This document shows, in pieces, positions 6,149 through 13,614 of a stretch of 15,953 nucleotides of DNA. The notes below the pieces were generated by a model. It had not been told where the DNA came from. It saw nothing but the letters and a program-made list of their open reading frames with translations, and did no database searches. The position numbers and the translations under genes were made by a program. Position 1 is the stretch's first letter, and each line of letters opens with the position of its first letter. This DNA comes from JAKOQB01 sp050258235 (GTDB lineage: Bacteria > Pseudomonadota > Gammaproteobacteria > Burkholderiales > Burkholderiaceae_F): NCBI GenBank assembly GCA_050258235.1, contig JBLMYK010000270.1, forward strand, positions 1 through 15,953. Direction: 5' to 3'.

Positions 6149-8161
6149 ATGTTATTACGCTGGATCGCGCTTGCATGGCTGGTCGCCGCAACCTGGGCGG
6201 CGGCCCTGCCTGCCGGCGCAGCGACGCCGGCCCGTGCGGCACAGCGCATCGATGCGCTTTCCGCCGATGACGCATTCATGGCAGCGCGCGAGGCATTCCG
6301 GGTCGGCGATCGCGAGCGGCTCGCGATGCTCGCGCCCCGCGTCGAGGGCCATCCGCTCGAAGCGTACGTCGAGTTCTGGCAGCTGCAGCCGCGGCTCCGA
6401 ACCGACGATCCTGCGCAGGTCGACGCAGCCGTCGCCGAATTCTTCCAGCGCCATGCCGGTACCTACATTGCCGATCAGCTCCGGCTCGAATGGCTGCTCG
6501 CGCTCGGTGCGCGCGGCGACTTCGAGACCTTTGCGCGCGAGCAGCCGGCGCTCGTCTGGGGCGACGATCCGCAGATCCACTGCTATTCGATGCTGGCGCG
6601 CTACCTGCGCGAGGGGCGCAGCGAGGCGACGGCGGCCGACGCGCGCCGGTTGCTCGCAAGGACGCGCGAATCCGGCACCGACGGCTGCGTCGCGCTGACC
6701 GACGCCCTGCTGCAGGACGATCGGGTGTCGGTCTGGGAACGCGTGCGCGCGCTGGTCGAACAGAACCAGTTTGCGACCGCGAAGCGCATGGCGGCGGACG
6801 CCAAGGGGGCGAAGCCCGCGCTGATCGCGCAGGCGATCGACAAGCCGGCGCTCTTCCTGACCACGCACGAACGACGCCTGACGAGCGTGCAGCGCGAACT
6901 CGCGCTGGTCGCGATCGCAAGGCTCGCGCGCGACGATCCGGCCCAGGCGGCACGTTTCGCCAGCGCGCTGAACCTGCATTTGACGCCGGAGCAGCGCGGC
7001 ATCGTCTGGGGCCGCATCGGCCACATGGCAGCGCTGAAGCTCGCGCCCGAGGCGCTCGACTGGTACCGCCAGGGCGGCGAGCAGGTCGGCATCGGACCCG
7101 ACGCCGTGCGGGCCGACGAAGTGCTCGAATGGGAAGTGCGCGCGGCGCTGCGGGGCGACAGCAGCGGGCCGGATTGGCGGATGGTGCGGTCGACAATCGA
7201 GCGGATGCCGCCGGCGCTGGCGCGGGAACCGGCCTGGGTGTACTGGCGCGCCCGCGCGCTGCAGGCCGAGAAGCGCGACGCGGAGGCGGCCGACTTGCTG
7301 CGCTCGATCGCCGGCCGATTCGACTTCTACGGCAAGCTCGCCGCCGAAGAACTCGGCGAGCCGATCGTGGTTCCGCCCCGAGCCGCCGAACCCGCGACGG
7401 AGGAAGTCGCGGCGATGGCCGCCAATCCCGGGTTCGCGCGCGCGCTGGCCTTCTACCGTCTCGGGCTGCGCGTCGAAGGGCACCGCGAATGGAACTGGCA
7501 GCTGCGCGGAATGACCGACCGCCAGTTGCTGGCCGCGGCCGAATATGCGCGCAGCGAGAACGTGCTGGACCGGATGATCTCGACCTCGGATCGCACGCGC
7601 ACCGAGTTCGATTTCACCCAGCGCTACCCGGCGCCGCACCGGGCCGAACTGACCCAGAACGCGCGCGCGCTCGGCCTCGACGAAACCTGGGTCTACGGAC
7701 TGATCCGCCAGGAATCGCGCTTCATCCCGGACATCCGTTCCAGCGCCGGCGCGCAGGGCCTGATGCAGCTGATGCCGGCCACCGCCCGCTATGTAGCGCG
7801 CAAGGTCGGCATGAACGACTTCGCGCCGTCGCGCATCACCGATGTCGATGTCAACCTGCGCCTCGGCACCGGATACCTGCGCATGGTGCTGGACGATCTC
7901 GACGGCCTGCCGGTCCTCGCGACGGCCGCGTACAACGCCGGCCCCGGCCGGCCGCGGCTGTGGCGCTCCACGCTGCTGCGTCCCGTCGAAGGCGCGATCT
8001 TTGCGGAGACGATTCCGTTCAACGAGACGCGCACTTATGTGAAGAACGTGCTGTCCAATTCGGTCTACTACGCCGCGCTGTTCGACAACAAGGCCCAGTC
8101 ACTGAAGGCCCGGCTCGGCACGATCGCGCCCAAAGCGGCCGGCGCCACCGACCTGCCCTGA
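6149..8161 (+). CDS. slt: Soluble lytic murein transglycosylase, Slt70-like
   Basis: Periplasmic enzyme that cleaves the MurNAc-GlcNAc bond of peptidoglycan, forming 1,6-anhydro ends. It has about 670 aa, close to Slt70 of E. coli. The signal peptide MLLRWIALAWLVAATWAAAL with ALPAGAA precedes a long alpha-superhelical (U/L-type) domain over residues about 30-500, rich in Ala and Arg. The catalytic SLT domain follows, with YGLIRQESRF containing the catalytic Glu522, AGAQGLMQLMPATA, GTGYLRMVL and ATAAYNAGPGRPRLW. I chose the ATG at 6149 over the in-frame GTG at 6140 because AAGGTGA at 6137-6143 is then a well-placed ribosome binding site. It is divergent from the folate gene with only about 30 bp between starts, so one or both promoters must overlap coding DNA. 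Confidence 0.95.
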   Translation: MLLRWIALAWLVAATWAAALPAGAATPARAAQRIDALSADDAFMAAREAFRVGDRERLAMLAPRVEGHPLEAYVEFWQLQPRLRTDDPAQVDAAVAEFFQRHAGTYIADQLRLEWLLALGARGDFETFAREQPALVWGDDPQIHCYSMLARYLREGRSEATAADARRLLARTRESGTDGCVALTDALLQDDRVSVWERVRALVEQNQFATAKRMAADAKGAKPALIAQAIDKPALFLTTHERRLTSVQRELALVAIARLARDDPAQAARFASALNLHLTPEQRGIVWGRIGHMAALKLAPEALDWYRQGGEQVGIGPDAVRADEVLEWEVRAALRGDSSGPDWRMVRSTIERMPPALAREPAWVYWRARALQAEKRDAEAADLLRSIAGRFDFYGKLAAEELGEPIVVPPRAAEPATEEVAAMAANPGFARALAFYRLGLRVEGHREWNWQLRGMTDRQLLAAAEYARSENVLDRMISTSDRTRTEFDFTQRYPAPHRAELTQNARALGLDETWVYGLIRQESRFIPDIRSSAGAQGLMQLMPATARYVARKVGMNDFAPSRITDVDVNLRLGTGYLRMVLDDLDGLPVLATAAYNAGPGRPRLWRSTLLRPVEGAIFAETIPFNETRTYVKNVLSNSVYYAALFDNKAQSLKARLGTIAPKAAGATDLP

Positions 8162-8351
8162 CCGCGGCGCCGCCGACCTGCGTCGTCCCGCCTCCAAGCA
8201 AGCCTGACGCGAAACTTACGCCGCGCTACGCCTGAGCCCGGCACGCGCCCGCAGTAAGCGTGCCGCAAGCTTCCACCGCTAGCTTCCGAATCCAAGGAGT
8301 CCGCCGTAGAGCGGTCCCTTGCTTGCAGCTCAATCAACCTCGGAGGCACTT
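8162..8351. other. Intergenic region slt - DUF485 with an inverted repeat
   Basis: A 190-bp stretch without a credible gene. It contains an 8-bp inverted repeat, CGGCACGC at 8239-8246 and GCGTGCCG at 8258-8265, around an 11-nt loop. No T-run follows, so it is a weak slt terminator candidate or an operator. The 7-mer AGCTTCC occurs twice, at 8268-8274 and 8281-8287, spaced 13 bp apart. An AAGGAG at 8294-8299 looks like a ribosome binding site but has no start codon after it. GGAGG at 8342-8346 serves the DUF485 gene. The promoter for the symporter operon should lie here, but I could not pick convincing -35/-10 boxes. Confidence 0.4.
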
Positions 8352-8684
8352 ATGTCTGTAGCCACGCCGGCAACGCCGGCTTACAACTGGGCGGCGATCG
8401 ATTCCGATCCTCGCTTTCAGACCCTGCACGCCAGAAAGGTGGCATTTCTCACCGGCCTGATGGTGTTCTCGCTGATCTATTACTTCCTGTTGCCGATCGG
8501 CGCCGCCTACTTCACCGATGTCTTCAAGGTCAAGGTGTTTGGCGTCGTCAACATCGGCATCCTGTTCGCGCTGTCGCAGTTCGTGATCGCCTGGGGCATC
8601 GCCTTCTATTACACGGCGAAGGCGAAGGAGTTCGACGCGATGGCCGCGGAACTGGTCCGCGAAGCCGAGAAGATCGGGAGGTAG
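8352..8684 (+). CDS. DUF485 family small membrane protein (symporter partner)
   Basis: A 110-aa inner-membrane protein of the DUF485 (YjcH-like) family, whose genes typically sit directly before acetate/cation symporters. The N-terminal cytoplasmic stretch includes the family-like SDPRFQTLHARKVAFL. Two membrane helices follow, about 32-55 (LTGLMVFSLIYYFLLPIGAA) and 68-90 (VNIGILFALSQFVIAWGIAF). A charged tail, KAKEFDAMAAELVREAEKI, ends the protein. GGAGG at 8342-8346 is 5 nt from the ATG; a TTG at 8319 is in frame but has no such signal. The symporter gene starts 3 bp after the stop, with its ribosome binding site inside this gene's last codons. It is probably a small subunit or assembly partner of the symporter; its biochemical role is not established. 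Confidence 0.92.
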   Translation: MSVATPATPAYNWAAIDSDPRFQTLHARKVAFLTGLMVFSLIYYFLLPIGAAYFTDVFKVKVFGVVNIGILFALSQFVIAWGIAFYYTAKAKEFDAMAAELVREAEKIGR

Positions 8685-8687
8685 GCG

Positions 8688-10589
8688 ATGAACAAGCGGA
8701 CGGCACTCTATCTCGGGGCGGGGGCGCTCGCGCTTCCTCTCATAGCAATGCCGGCATTCGCGCAGGGCGCGGTCGGCCCGGAATGGCGCTGGCTCACTTT
8801 CGTCGTGTTCGCCGCGATCATCGCGGTCACGATGTATGTCACCTATCTGGCCGCCAAGCGCGTCAAGACGGCGGCGGATTTCTATGCCGCCGGCGGTGGC
8901 GTCTCCGGCCTGCAGAACGGCTGGGCGATCGCCGGTGATTACCTGTCGGCGGCTTCGTTCCTCGGCATCGCCGGGCTGATCTCGCTGTACGGCTACGACG
9001 GGTTCATGTACTCCGTGGGCTGGCTGGTCGCGTACATCACCGTGCTGCTGGTGATCGCCGAGCCCTGCCGCAACATCGGCAAATACACGCTGTCGGACAT
9101 CCTCGCCTATCGCAACGATCCGAAGAAGACCCGCGTGGTCGGCGCGTTGTCCACCATCACGGTGTCGACCTTCTACCTGACCGCGCAGATGGTCGGCGCC
9201 GGCGTGCTGATCAAGACGCTGATCGGGATCGACTACGAGGTGTCGGTGATCACCGTGGGCGTGCTGATGCTGGCCTACGTGCTGTTCGGCGGCATGGTGG
9301 CCACCACCTGGGTGCAGATCATCAAGGCGGTGCTGCTGGTATGTGCGTCGATCCTGATGGTGCTGCTGGTCTGGTCCCAGTACGGCTTCTTCGGCGACTT
9401 CCTCAGCACCGTCGTCGGCGACCCGAAGATCCAGGCACGCACCGCGGCACTGCTCGGCGACGCCGCCAAGAACATGAGCGCCACCGAACTCGGCCAGCGC
9501 TTCCTCGAGCCGGGGCTGCTGTTCAAGGCGCCGATCGACCAGATCTCGCTCGGCATGGCGCTCGTGTTCGGCACCGCCGGGCTGCCGCACATCCTGATGC
9601 GGTTCTTCACCGTGCCGACCGCGCAGGAAGCGCGCAAGTCGGTGATCTGGGCGATGGCGATCATCGGCGGCTTCTATGTGCTGACCCTGTTCCTCGGCCT
9701 GGGCGCCGCGATGAAGGTCGGCTCCACCAAGATCGCCGCGATCGATGCCGGCGGCAACATGGCCAACCCGCTGCTGGCGCAGGCGCTCGGCGGCGGCCCC
9801 GACTCGCTGCTCGGCAACCTGTTCATGGCATTCGTCGCCGCGGTGGCGTTCGCCACCATCGTCGCGGTGGTCGCGGGTCTGGTGCTCGCGGCGGCCAGCG
9901 CAATGGCGCACGACCTGTACGTCGGCGTGATCCGCGCCGAACACGTAACCGCGCAGGAGCAGGTCAAGGCGGCGCGCATCGCGACGATCTTCGTCGGCGC
10001 GATGGCGATCGTGATCGGCATCTCCGCCAAGGGCCAGAACGTCGCGCACCTGGTCGCGCTGGCATTCGCGGTGGCTTCGTCGGCCAACTTCCCGTGTGTG
10101 CTGCTGACGCTGTTCTGGCGCCGCTGCAACACCGGCGGCATCGTGGCCGGCATGATCATCGGCACCCTCGCCGCCATCGGCCTGGTGATGGTTTCGCCAA
10201 ACCTCACCTATCCGAAGGCGATCAAGGCAGCCGCTCAGAAGGTCATCGACGGTGCGCCGGCCAGGATGACCGCGATCAACGACGCGCTCGCCTCCGGCGA
10301 CGCGGCCAGGGTCGCGAAGGCGGGAGGCGACAAGAAGGCGCTCGACGCGGCGGTCGCGAAGGCGAAGGCGGACATCGAGAGGTTCAAGGGCGATGACACC
10401 AGCATCATGGGCCTGGAGAAGCCGTGGTTCGAGCTGCGCAATCCGGGGCTGATCTCGATCCCGCTCGGATTCCTCGCCGTGATCCTCGGGTCGCTGCTGT
10501 ACCGGGACAAGCGTGCCGAAGACATGTGGGACGAGGTCTACGTGCGGCAGACCACGGGCATCCTGGCTGCCAAGGCACAGGCGCACTGA
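8688..10589 (+). CDS. actP: Cation/acetate symporter, ActP-like (sodium:solute symporter family)
   Basis: Secondary transporter of the SSS family, probably taking up acetate or short-chain monocarboxylates with Na+ or H+. It has 633 aa, while E. coli ActP has about 549. The first helix is signal-like (ALALPLIAMPAFAQ), as in ActP. Strong ActP blocks are FYAAGGGVSGLQNGWAIAGD, YLSAASFLGIAGLISLYGYDG, GTAGLPHILMRFFTVP, and FVAAVAFATIVAVVAGLVLA. Near residue 180-230 the segments TAQMVGAG and LFGGMVATTWVQIIKAVLL also match closely. The C-terminus ends QTTGILAAKAQAH, like ActP. Extra length comes mainly from a charged Ala/Lys-rich insertion at about residues 505-580 and a smaller one near 248-275. 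GGGAGG at 8676-8681 is 6 nt before the ATG. It forms an operon with DUF485; substrate is inferred from family. Confidence 0.92.
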   Translation: MNKRTALYLGAGALALPLIAMPAFAQGAVGPEWRWLTFVVFAAIIAVTMYVTYLAAKRVKTAADFYAAGGGVSGLQNGWAIAGDYLSAASFLGIAGLISLYGYDGFMYSVGWLVAYITVLLVIAEPCRNIGKYTLSDILAYRNDPKKTRVVGALSTITVSTFYLTAQMVGAGVLIKTLIGIDYEVSVITVGVLMLAYVLFGGMVATTWVQIIKAVLLVCASILMVLLVWSQYGFFGDFLSTVVGDPKIQARTAALLGDAAKNMSATELGQRFLEPGLLFKAPIDQISLGMALVFGTAGLPHILMRFFTVPTAQEARKSVIWAMAIIGGFYVLTLFLGLGAAMKVGSTKIAAIDAGGNMANPLLAQALGGGPDSLLGNLFMAFVAAVAFATIVAVVAGLVLAAASAMAHDLYVGVIRAEHVTAQEQVKAARIATIFVGAMAIVIGISAKGQNVAHLVALAFAVASSANFPCVLLTLFWRRCNTGGIVAGMIIGTLAAIGLVMVSPNLTYPKAIKAAAQKVIDGAPARMTAINDALASGDAARVAKAGGDKKALDAAVAKAKADIERFKGDDTSIMGLEKPWFELRNPGLISIPLGFLAVILGSLLYRDKRAEDMWDEVYVRQTTGILAAKAQAH

Positions 10590-10611
10590 TCGCGGCATTG
10601 ACGCGCGTCTG

Positions 10612-10639
10612 TTGACCGCTGCCACGGCAGCGGTAGAAA
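10612..10639 (+). promoter_or_regulatory. Possible promoter with palindromic spacer upstream of the DUF294 gene
   Basis: TTGACC at 10612-10617 and TAGAAA at 10634-10639 are separated by 16 bp and resemble sigma-70 -35/-10 boxes. The spacer is almost entirely one palindrome: ACCGCTGCC at 10615-10623 faces GGCAGCGGT at 10626-10634 around AC. It could be an operator lying between the two boxes or, read as RNA, an extra hairpin just before the terminator-like stem. Transcription would start near 10646, inside the next stem, leaving a short leader for the DUF294 gene. This is sequence resemblance only. Confidence 0.35.
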
Positions 10640-10664
10640 AGGGGCCTCTTCGCGAGGCCCCTTT
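10638..10664 (+). terminator. Stem-loop, probable rho-independent terminator of the DUF485-actP operon
   Basis: An 11-bp perfect stem, AAAGGGGCCTC at 10638-10648 pairing with GAGGCCCCTTT at 10654-10664, closes a 5-nt loop TTCGC. The core is eight mostly G-C pairs. The T-tract is only three bases, so termination may be partial. It lies 48 bp after the actP stop and 25 bp before the DUF294 start. Its symmetry (A-run before, T-run after) would allow weak function on either strand. Confidence 0.65.
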
Positions 10665-10689
10665 ACATGCAACACTGAACGAAACCACC

Positions 10690-12585
10690 ATGCCGCCCCA
10701 GACACTCGATTCGGTGCGTGACTTCCTGCGCCGGCACACGCCGTTTTCGGGCATGCGGGAGGATGCGCTCGAGTTCCTGATTCCGCGCCTGACGCTCGCG
10801 CACTTTCCGAGGGACGCGATCATCGTCGACCGGCACGGCGGGCCGTTCCCACCGTTTCACATCATCCAGAAGGGCCACGTTTCGAGCGTGACCGCGGGTC
10901 TCGACACCCTGCCCGATCGTGTGCTCACCGCCGGAGAGTGCTTCCCGGTCGGCGCGCTGACGGCGGGCGGACAGCCGACCCGGTCGTACCGCGCGATCGA
11001 GGACGTGTCCGCCTACCAGCTCGGGGTCGACGACTTCAACCGGCTGCGCCAGTTGTCGCCGGAGTTCGAGCAATTCTGTACCGCGGCGGTGACGGTGCTG
11101 GCGCAGCAGTCGCTGGCGGAACTGCAACGTCACTACGCACAGGTCGCCGCTGATCAGCATTCGCTGACCCGGCCGCTGTCGGAAATCGTCGCGCGCGAGC
11201 CGGTCACGTGCCCCGCTCCGACGACGCTGCGCGCCGCGCTGCAGAAGATGCGCGAGAACGCGGTGCGCTCGATCATCGTCGTCGACGGGGCTGACGCGCC
11301 GATCGGCGTCTTCACATTGAACGACCTGCGCGATCGCGTGGTGCTGCAGGAACTGCCGCTCGACACCCCGGTCGCGCAGGTGATGAGCCGCAACCCGACG
11401 ACGCTCGACGCGTCCGCGACGGCGGCCGAGGCGATGCAGCTGATGGCCGCCGGCGGCTTTCACCAGATGATCGTCACCGATCGCGGACGGGTGTCCGGAA
11501 CCGTGGCCGAGCACGACCTGTTCGCCCTGCAGCGCGTCAGCCTGCGGCAGATTCACCACGCGATCCGCTCGTCGCGCACGATCGCGGCGCTGGCCCACGT
11601 CGCCGGCGACATCCGCAATCTCGCGCAGAACCTGCTGGCTCAGGGCGTGACGGCGGAGACATTGACCCGCACCATCTCCGCGCTGAACGACGCGCTGACG
11701 CGCGAGGTCATCACACGCGTGCTGCAGAACCATGACCTGACCGATATCGACTGGTGCTGGATGGCGCTCGGCAGCGAGGGCCGCGGCGAGCAGACGCTGG
11801 CCACTGACCAGGACAACGCGCTGATCTACGCAACCGCATCGGAGCCGCATGGCGGCGACGAGCCGCGCGCGCGGCACGAGCTGCTCGCGTTCGCACGCGA
11901 GGTCAACGATGCGCTCGCCACGCTTGGCTTCCCGCTCTGCAAGGGCGGCATCATGGCGAGCAACCCCGACTGGTGCCTGTCCGAGCAGGAGTGGCGTGCG
12001 CGCTTCACGCAATGGCTGACCCAGCCGACCCCCGAGGCGCTGCTGCGCGCCAACATCTTCTTCGACTTCCGCGCGCTGTTCGGCGACAGCAGTCTCGCCG
12101 ACCGCCTGTCCCGGTGGCTGCTGTCTCGCACGCAGGACAACAAGCTGTTCCTGCGGCTGATGATTGCCAACGCATTGCAGGTCGAGCCGCCGCTGGGGCT
12201 GATCCGCGCCTTCGTGGTCGACGACGATCCCGAGCACGCGGGCACGCTCGACCTGAAGTCGCGCGGCACGCGCATCTTCGTCGATGCGGCGCGCGTGTTC
12301 GCGCTGGCCCAGGGCATCGCCGAGACCGGCACCGCCGAACGTCTGCGCCAGGCCGGCAGGCAGCTGCGCGTCGAGGCGCGGCACGTGGATGCGACCGTCG
12401 AGGCATTCCACTATTTGCAAGTGCTCCGCCTGCGCACGCAGCATCGGCGTGATGCCGGCGGCACTCCGAACCGGATCGACCCATATGCAATGAACGAGAT
12501 CGATCAGCGCGTGCTGAAGGAGGCGTTCCGGCAGGCGCGCAAGCTGCAGCAGCGCCTCAAGGAGACCTACACCCTCGGGCTGTAG
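10690..12585 (+). CDS. cNMP-binding/CBS/DUF294 putative nucleotidyltransferase
   Basis: Predicted cytoplasmic signalling protein of 631 aa with a four-part layout. Residues about 15-135 form a cyclic-nucleotide-binding-like domain with a degenerate phosphate-binding cassette (GECFPVGAL, PTRSYRA). Residues about 163-275 are two CBS repeats (LSEIVAREPVTC, VAQVMSRNPTTL), which usually bind adenosine nucleotides. A GlnD-like DUF294 nucleotidyltransferase domain is centred on GSEGRGEQTLATDQDNALIY at 361-380, including the acidic TDQD pair. A helical DUF294_C domain (about 480-620) ends the protein. Genes of this type often follow ActP-like symporters, so it may adjust transport or acetate metabolism; the target is unknown. 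The ribosome binding site is weak. The start at 10690 gives the expected N-terminus, and a tiny ATG-CAA-CAC-TGA frame precedes it at 10667-10678. Confidence 0.92.
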   Translation: MPPQTLDSVRDFLRRHTPFSGMREDALEFLIPRLTLAHFPRDAIIVDRHGGPFPPFHIIQKGHVSSVTAGLDTLPDRVLTAGECFPVGALTAGGQPTRSYRAIEDVSAYQLGVDDFNRLRQLSPEFEQFCTAAVTVLAQQSLAELQRHYAQVAADQHSLTRPLSEIVAREPVTCPAPTTLRAALQKMRENAVRSIIVVDGADAPIGVFTLNDLRDRVVLQELPLDTPVAQVMSRNPTTLDASATAAEAMQLMAAGGFHQMIVTDRGRVSGTVAEHDLFALQRVSLRQIHHAIRSSRTIAALAHVAGDIRNLAQNLLAQGVTAETLTRTISALNDALTREVITRVLQNHDLTDIDWCWMALGSEGRGEQTLATDQDNALIYATASEPHGGDEPRARHELLAFAREVNDALATLGFPLCKGGIMASNPDWCLSEQEWRARFTQWLTQPTPEALLRANIFFDFRALFGDSSLADRLSRWLLSRTQDNKLFLRLMIANALQVEPPLGLIRAFVVDDDPEHAGTLDLKSRGTRIFVDAARVFALAQGIAETGTAERLRQAGRQLRVEARHVDATVEAFHYLQVLRLRTQHRRDAGGTPNRIDPYAMNEIDQRVLKEAFRQARKLQQRLKETYTLGL

Positions 12586-12629
12586 CGCGGGCCGCATCGG
12601 CGTGGCGGGGTGCCGATCCGCAAAGACAA

Positions 12630-12635
12630 TAGAAT
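12630..12635 (+). promoter_or_regulatory. Possible -10 box before the NDUFA9-like gene
   Basis: TAGAAT at 12630-12635 sits 25 bp upstream of the ATG, in the 75-bp gap after the DUF294 gene, and differs from the consensus TATAAT at one base. No clear -35 is found 16-18 bp upstream, where the sequence is GC-rich. Weak call. Confidence 0.25.
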
Positions 12636-12660
12636 CGCGGCACGTCCCGATTGCGTGACC

Positions 12661-13614
12661 ATGCAGCACAACAACATCCTCGTCCTCGGCGGTTCGGGAT
12701 TCATCGGCCGCTACATCGTGAACCTGCTGGTCGGCCGCGGCCGCCGCGCGCTGGTTCCGTCCCGCCACCGCGACCGCGCCAAGCACCTGATCATGCTGCC
12801 AACCTGCGACGTGGTCGAGGCGAACGTGCACGACGACGCCACGCTGGATCGACTCGTCGACGGCCAGGACGCGGTGATCAATCTGGTCGGCATCCTGCAC
12901 GGCACGCGGCAGGATTTCGAGCGCGTGAACGTCGAACTGCCGCAGCGGGTGATCGCCGCTTGCACGCGGCGCGGGGTGCGCCGCTACCTGCACATGAGCG
13001 CGCTGGGCGCGGACCCCGACGGCCCGTCGGTCTACCAGCGCAGCAACGGCAAGGGCGAGGCGCTGGTGCGCGCGGCGCCGCTCGACTGGACGATCTTCAA
13101 GCCGTCGGTCGTGTTCGGCGTCGAGGACGAATTCCTCAACATGTTCGCGCGGCTGGCGCGGCTGTTTCCGGTGTTGCCGATCGGCGGCGCCGACGTGCGC
13201 TTCCAGCCGGTGTGGGTCGAGGACGTCGCGACCGCGTTCGCCAACGCGCTCGACAACGAGGCGACGTACGGCAAGCTCTATGAGCTGGCGGGGCCGAAGG
13301 TCTACACGCTGCGCGAGCTGGTCCGCTTCGCCGCGCGAGCCAGCGGCAACCCGCGTCCGGTGCTCGCGCTGCCCGCTGGCATCGCCCGCCTGCAGGCCGG
13401 ACTGATGGAACGGATGCCCGGTCCGACGCTGCTGTCGCGCGACAACCTCGACTCGATGAAACGGGACAATATCGCTTCGCAGCAACCGTATCGGCCGGCG
13501 CCGGAGCTCGGCATCAAGCACCTGATGCCGATGGAGCCCGAGGCGTCGCTGTATCTGGCCGGACTGCACCCGCGCAGCCATTTCGGCGGCTTTCGCGCCA
13601 AAGCGAGACGGTGA
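12661..13614 (+). CDS. NDUFA9-like NAD(P)-binding SDR (complex I NDUFA9 subunit family)
   Basis: Atypical short-chain dehydrogenase/reductase of 317 aa, related to the mitochondrial complex I accessory subunit NDUFA9. The Rossmann dinucleotide motif is GGSGFIGR, at about residues 9-16. INLVGIL and the VNVELPQRVI helix follow. DWTIFKPSVVFGVEDEFLNM and FQPVWVEDVATAF are blocks shared with other members. The catalytic YxxxK of classical SDRs is not intact: the segment reads YQRSNGKGE, with Asn at the Lys position, so enzymatic activity is doubtful. The ATG at 12661 was preferred to a GTG at 12610 because the Rossmann strand then starts at the usual distance; an in-frame GTG at 12655 is also possible. 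The stop overlaps the cca start by 4 bp (GTGA). Confidence 0.9.
   Translation: MQHNNILVLGGSGFIGRYIVNLLVGRGRRALVPSRHRDRAKHLIMLPTCDVVEANVHDDATLDRLVDGQDAVINLVGILHGTRQDFERVNVELPQRVIAACTRRGVRRYLHMSALGADPDGPSVYQRSNGKGEALVRAAPLDWTIFKPSVVFGVEDEFLNMFARLARLFPVLPIGGADVRFQPVWVEDVATAFANALDNEATYGKLYELAGPKVYTLRELVRFAARASGNPRPVLALPAGIARLQAGLMERMPGPTLLSRDNLDSMKRDNIASQQPYRPAPELGIKHLMPMEPEASLYLAGLHPRSHFGGFRAKARR

Noticed and set aside
8334..10823. Open minus-strand frame of 829 codons opposite DUF485 and actP
   Set aside because: Low-complexity Arg/His/Asp-rich translation, antisense to convincing membrane proteins, crosses intergenic hairpins. Shadow frame.
10663..13581. Open minus-strand frame of 972 codons opposite the DUF294 and NDUFA9-like genes
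   Set aside because: Arg/His/Gln/Val-rich composition with no recognisable domain, spans two well-supported plus-strand genes and the gap between them. Typical GC-rich shadow frame.
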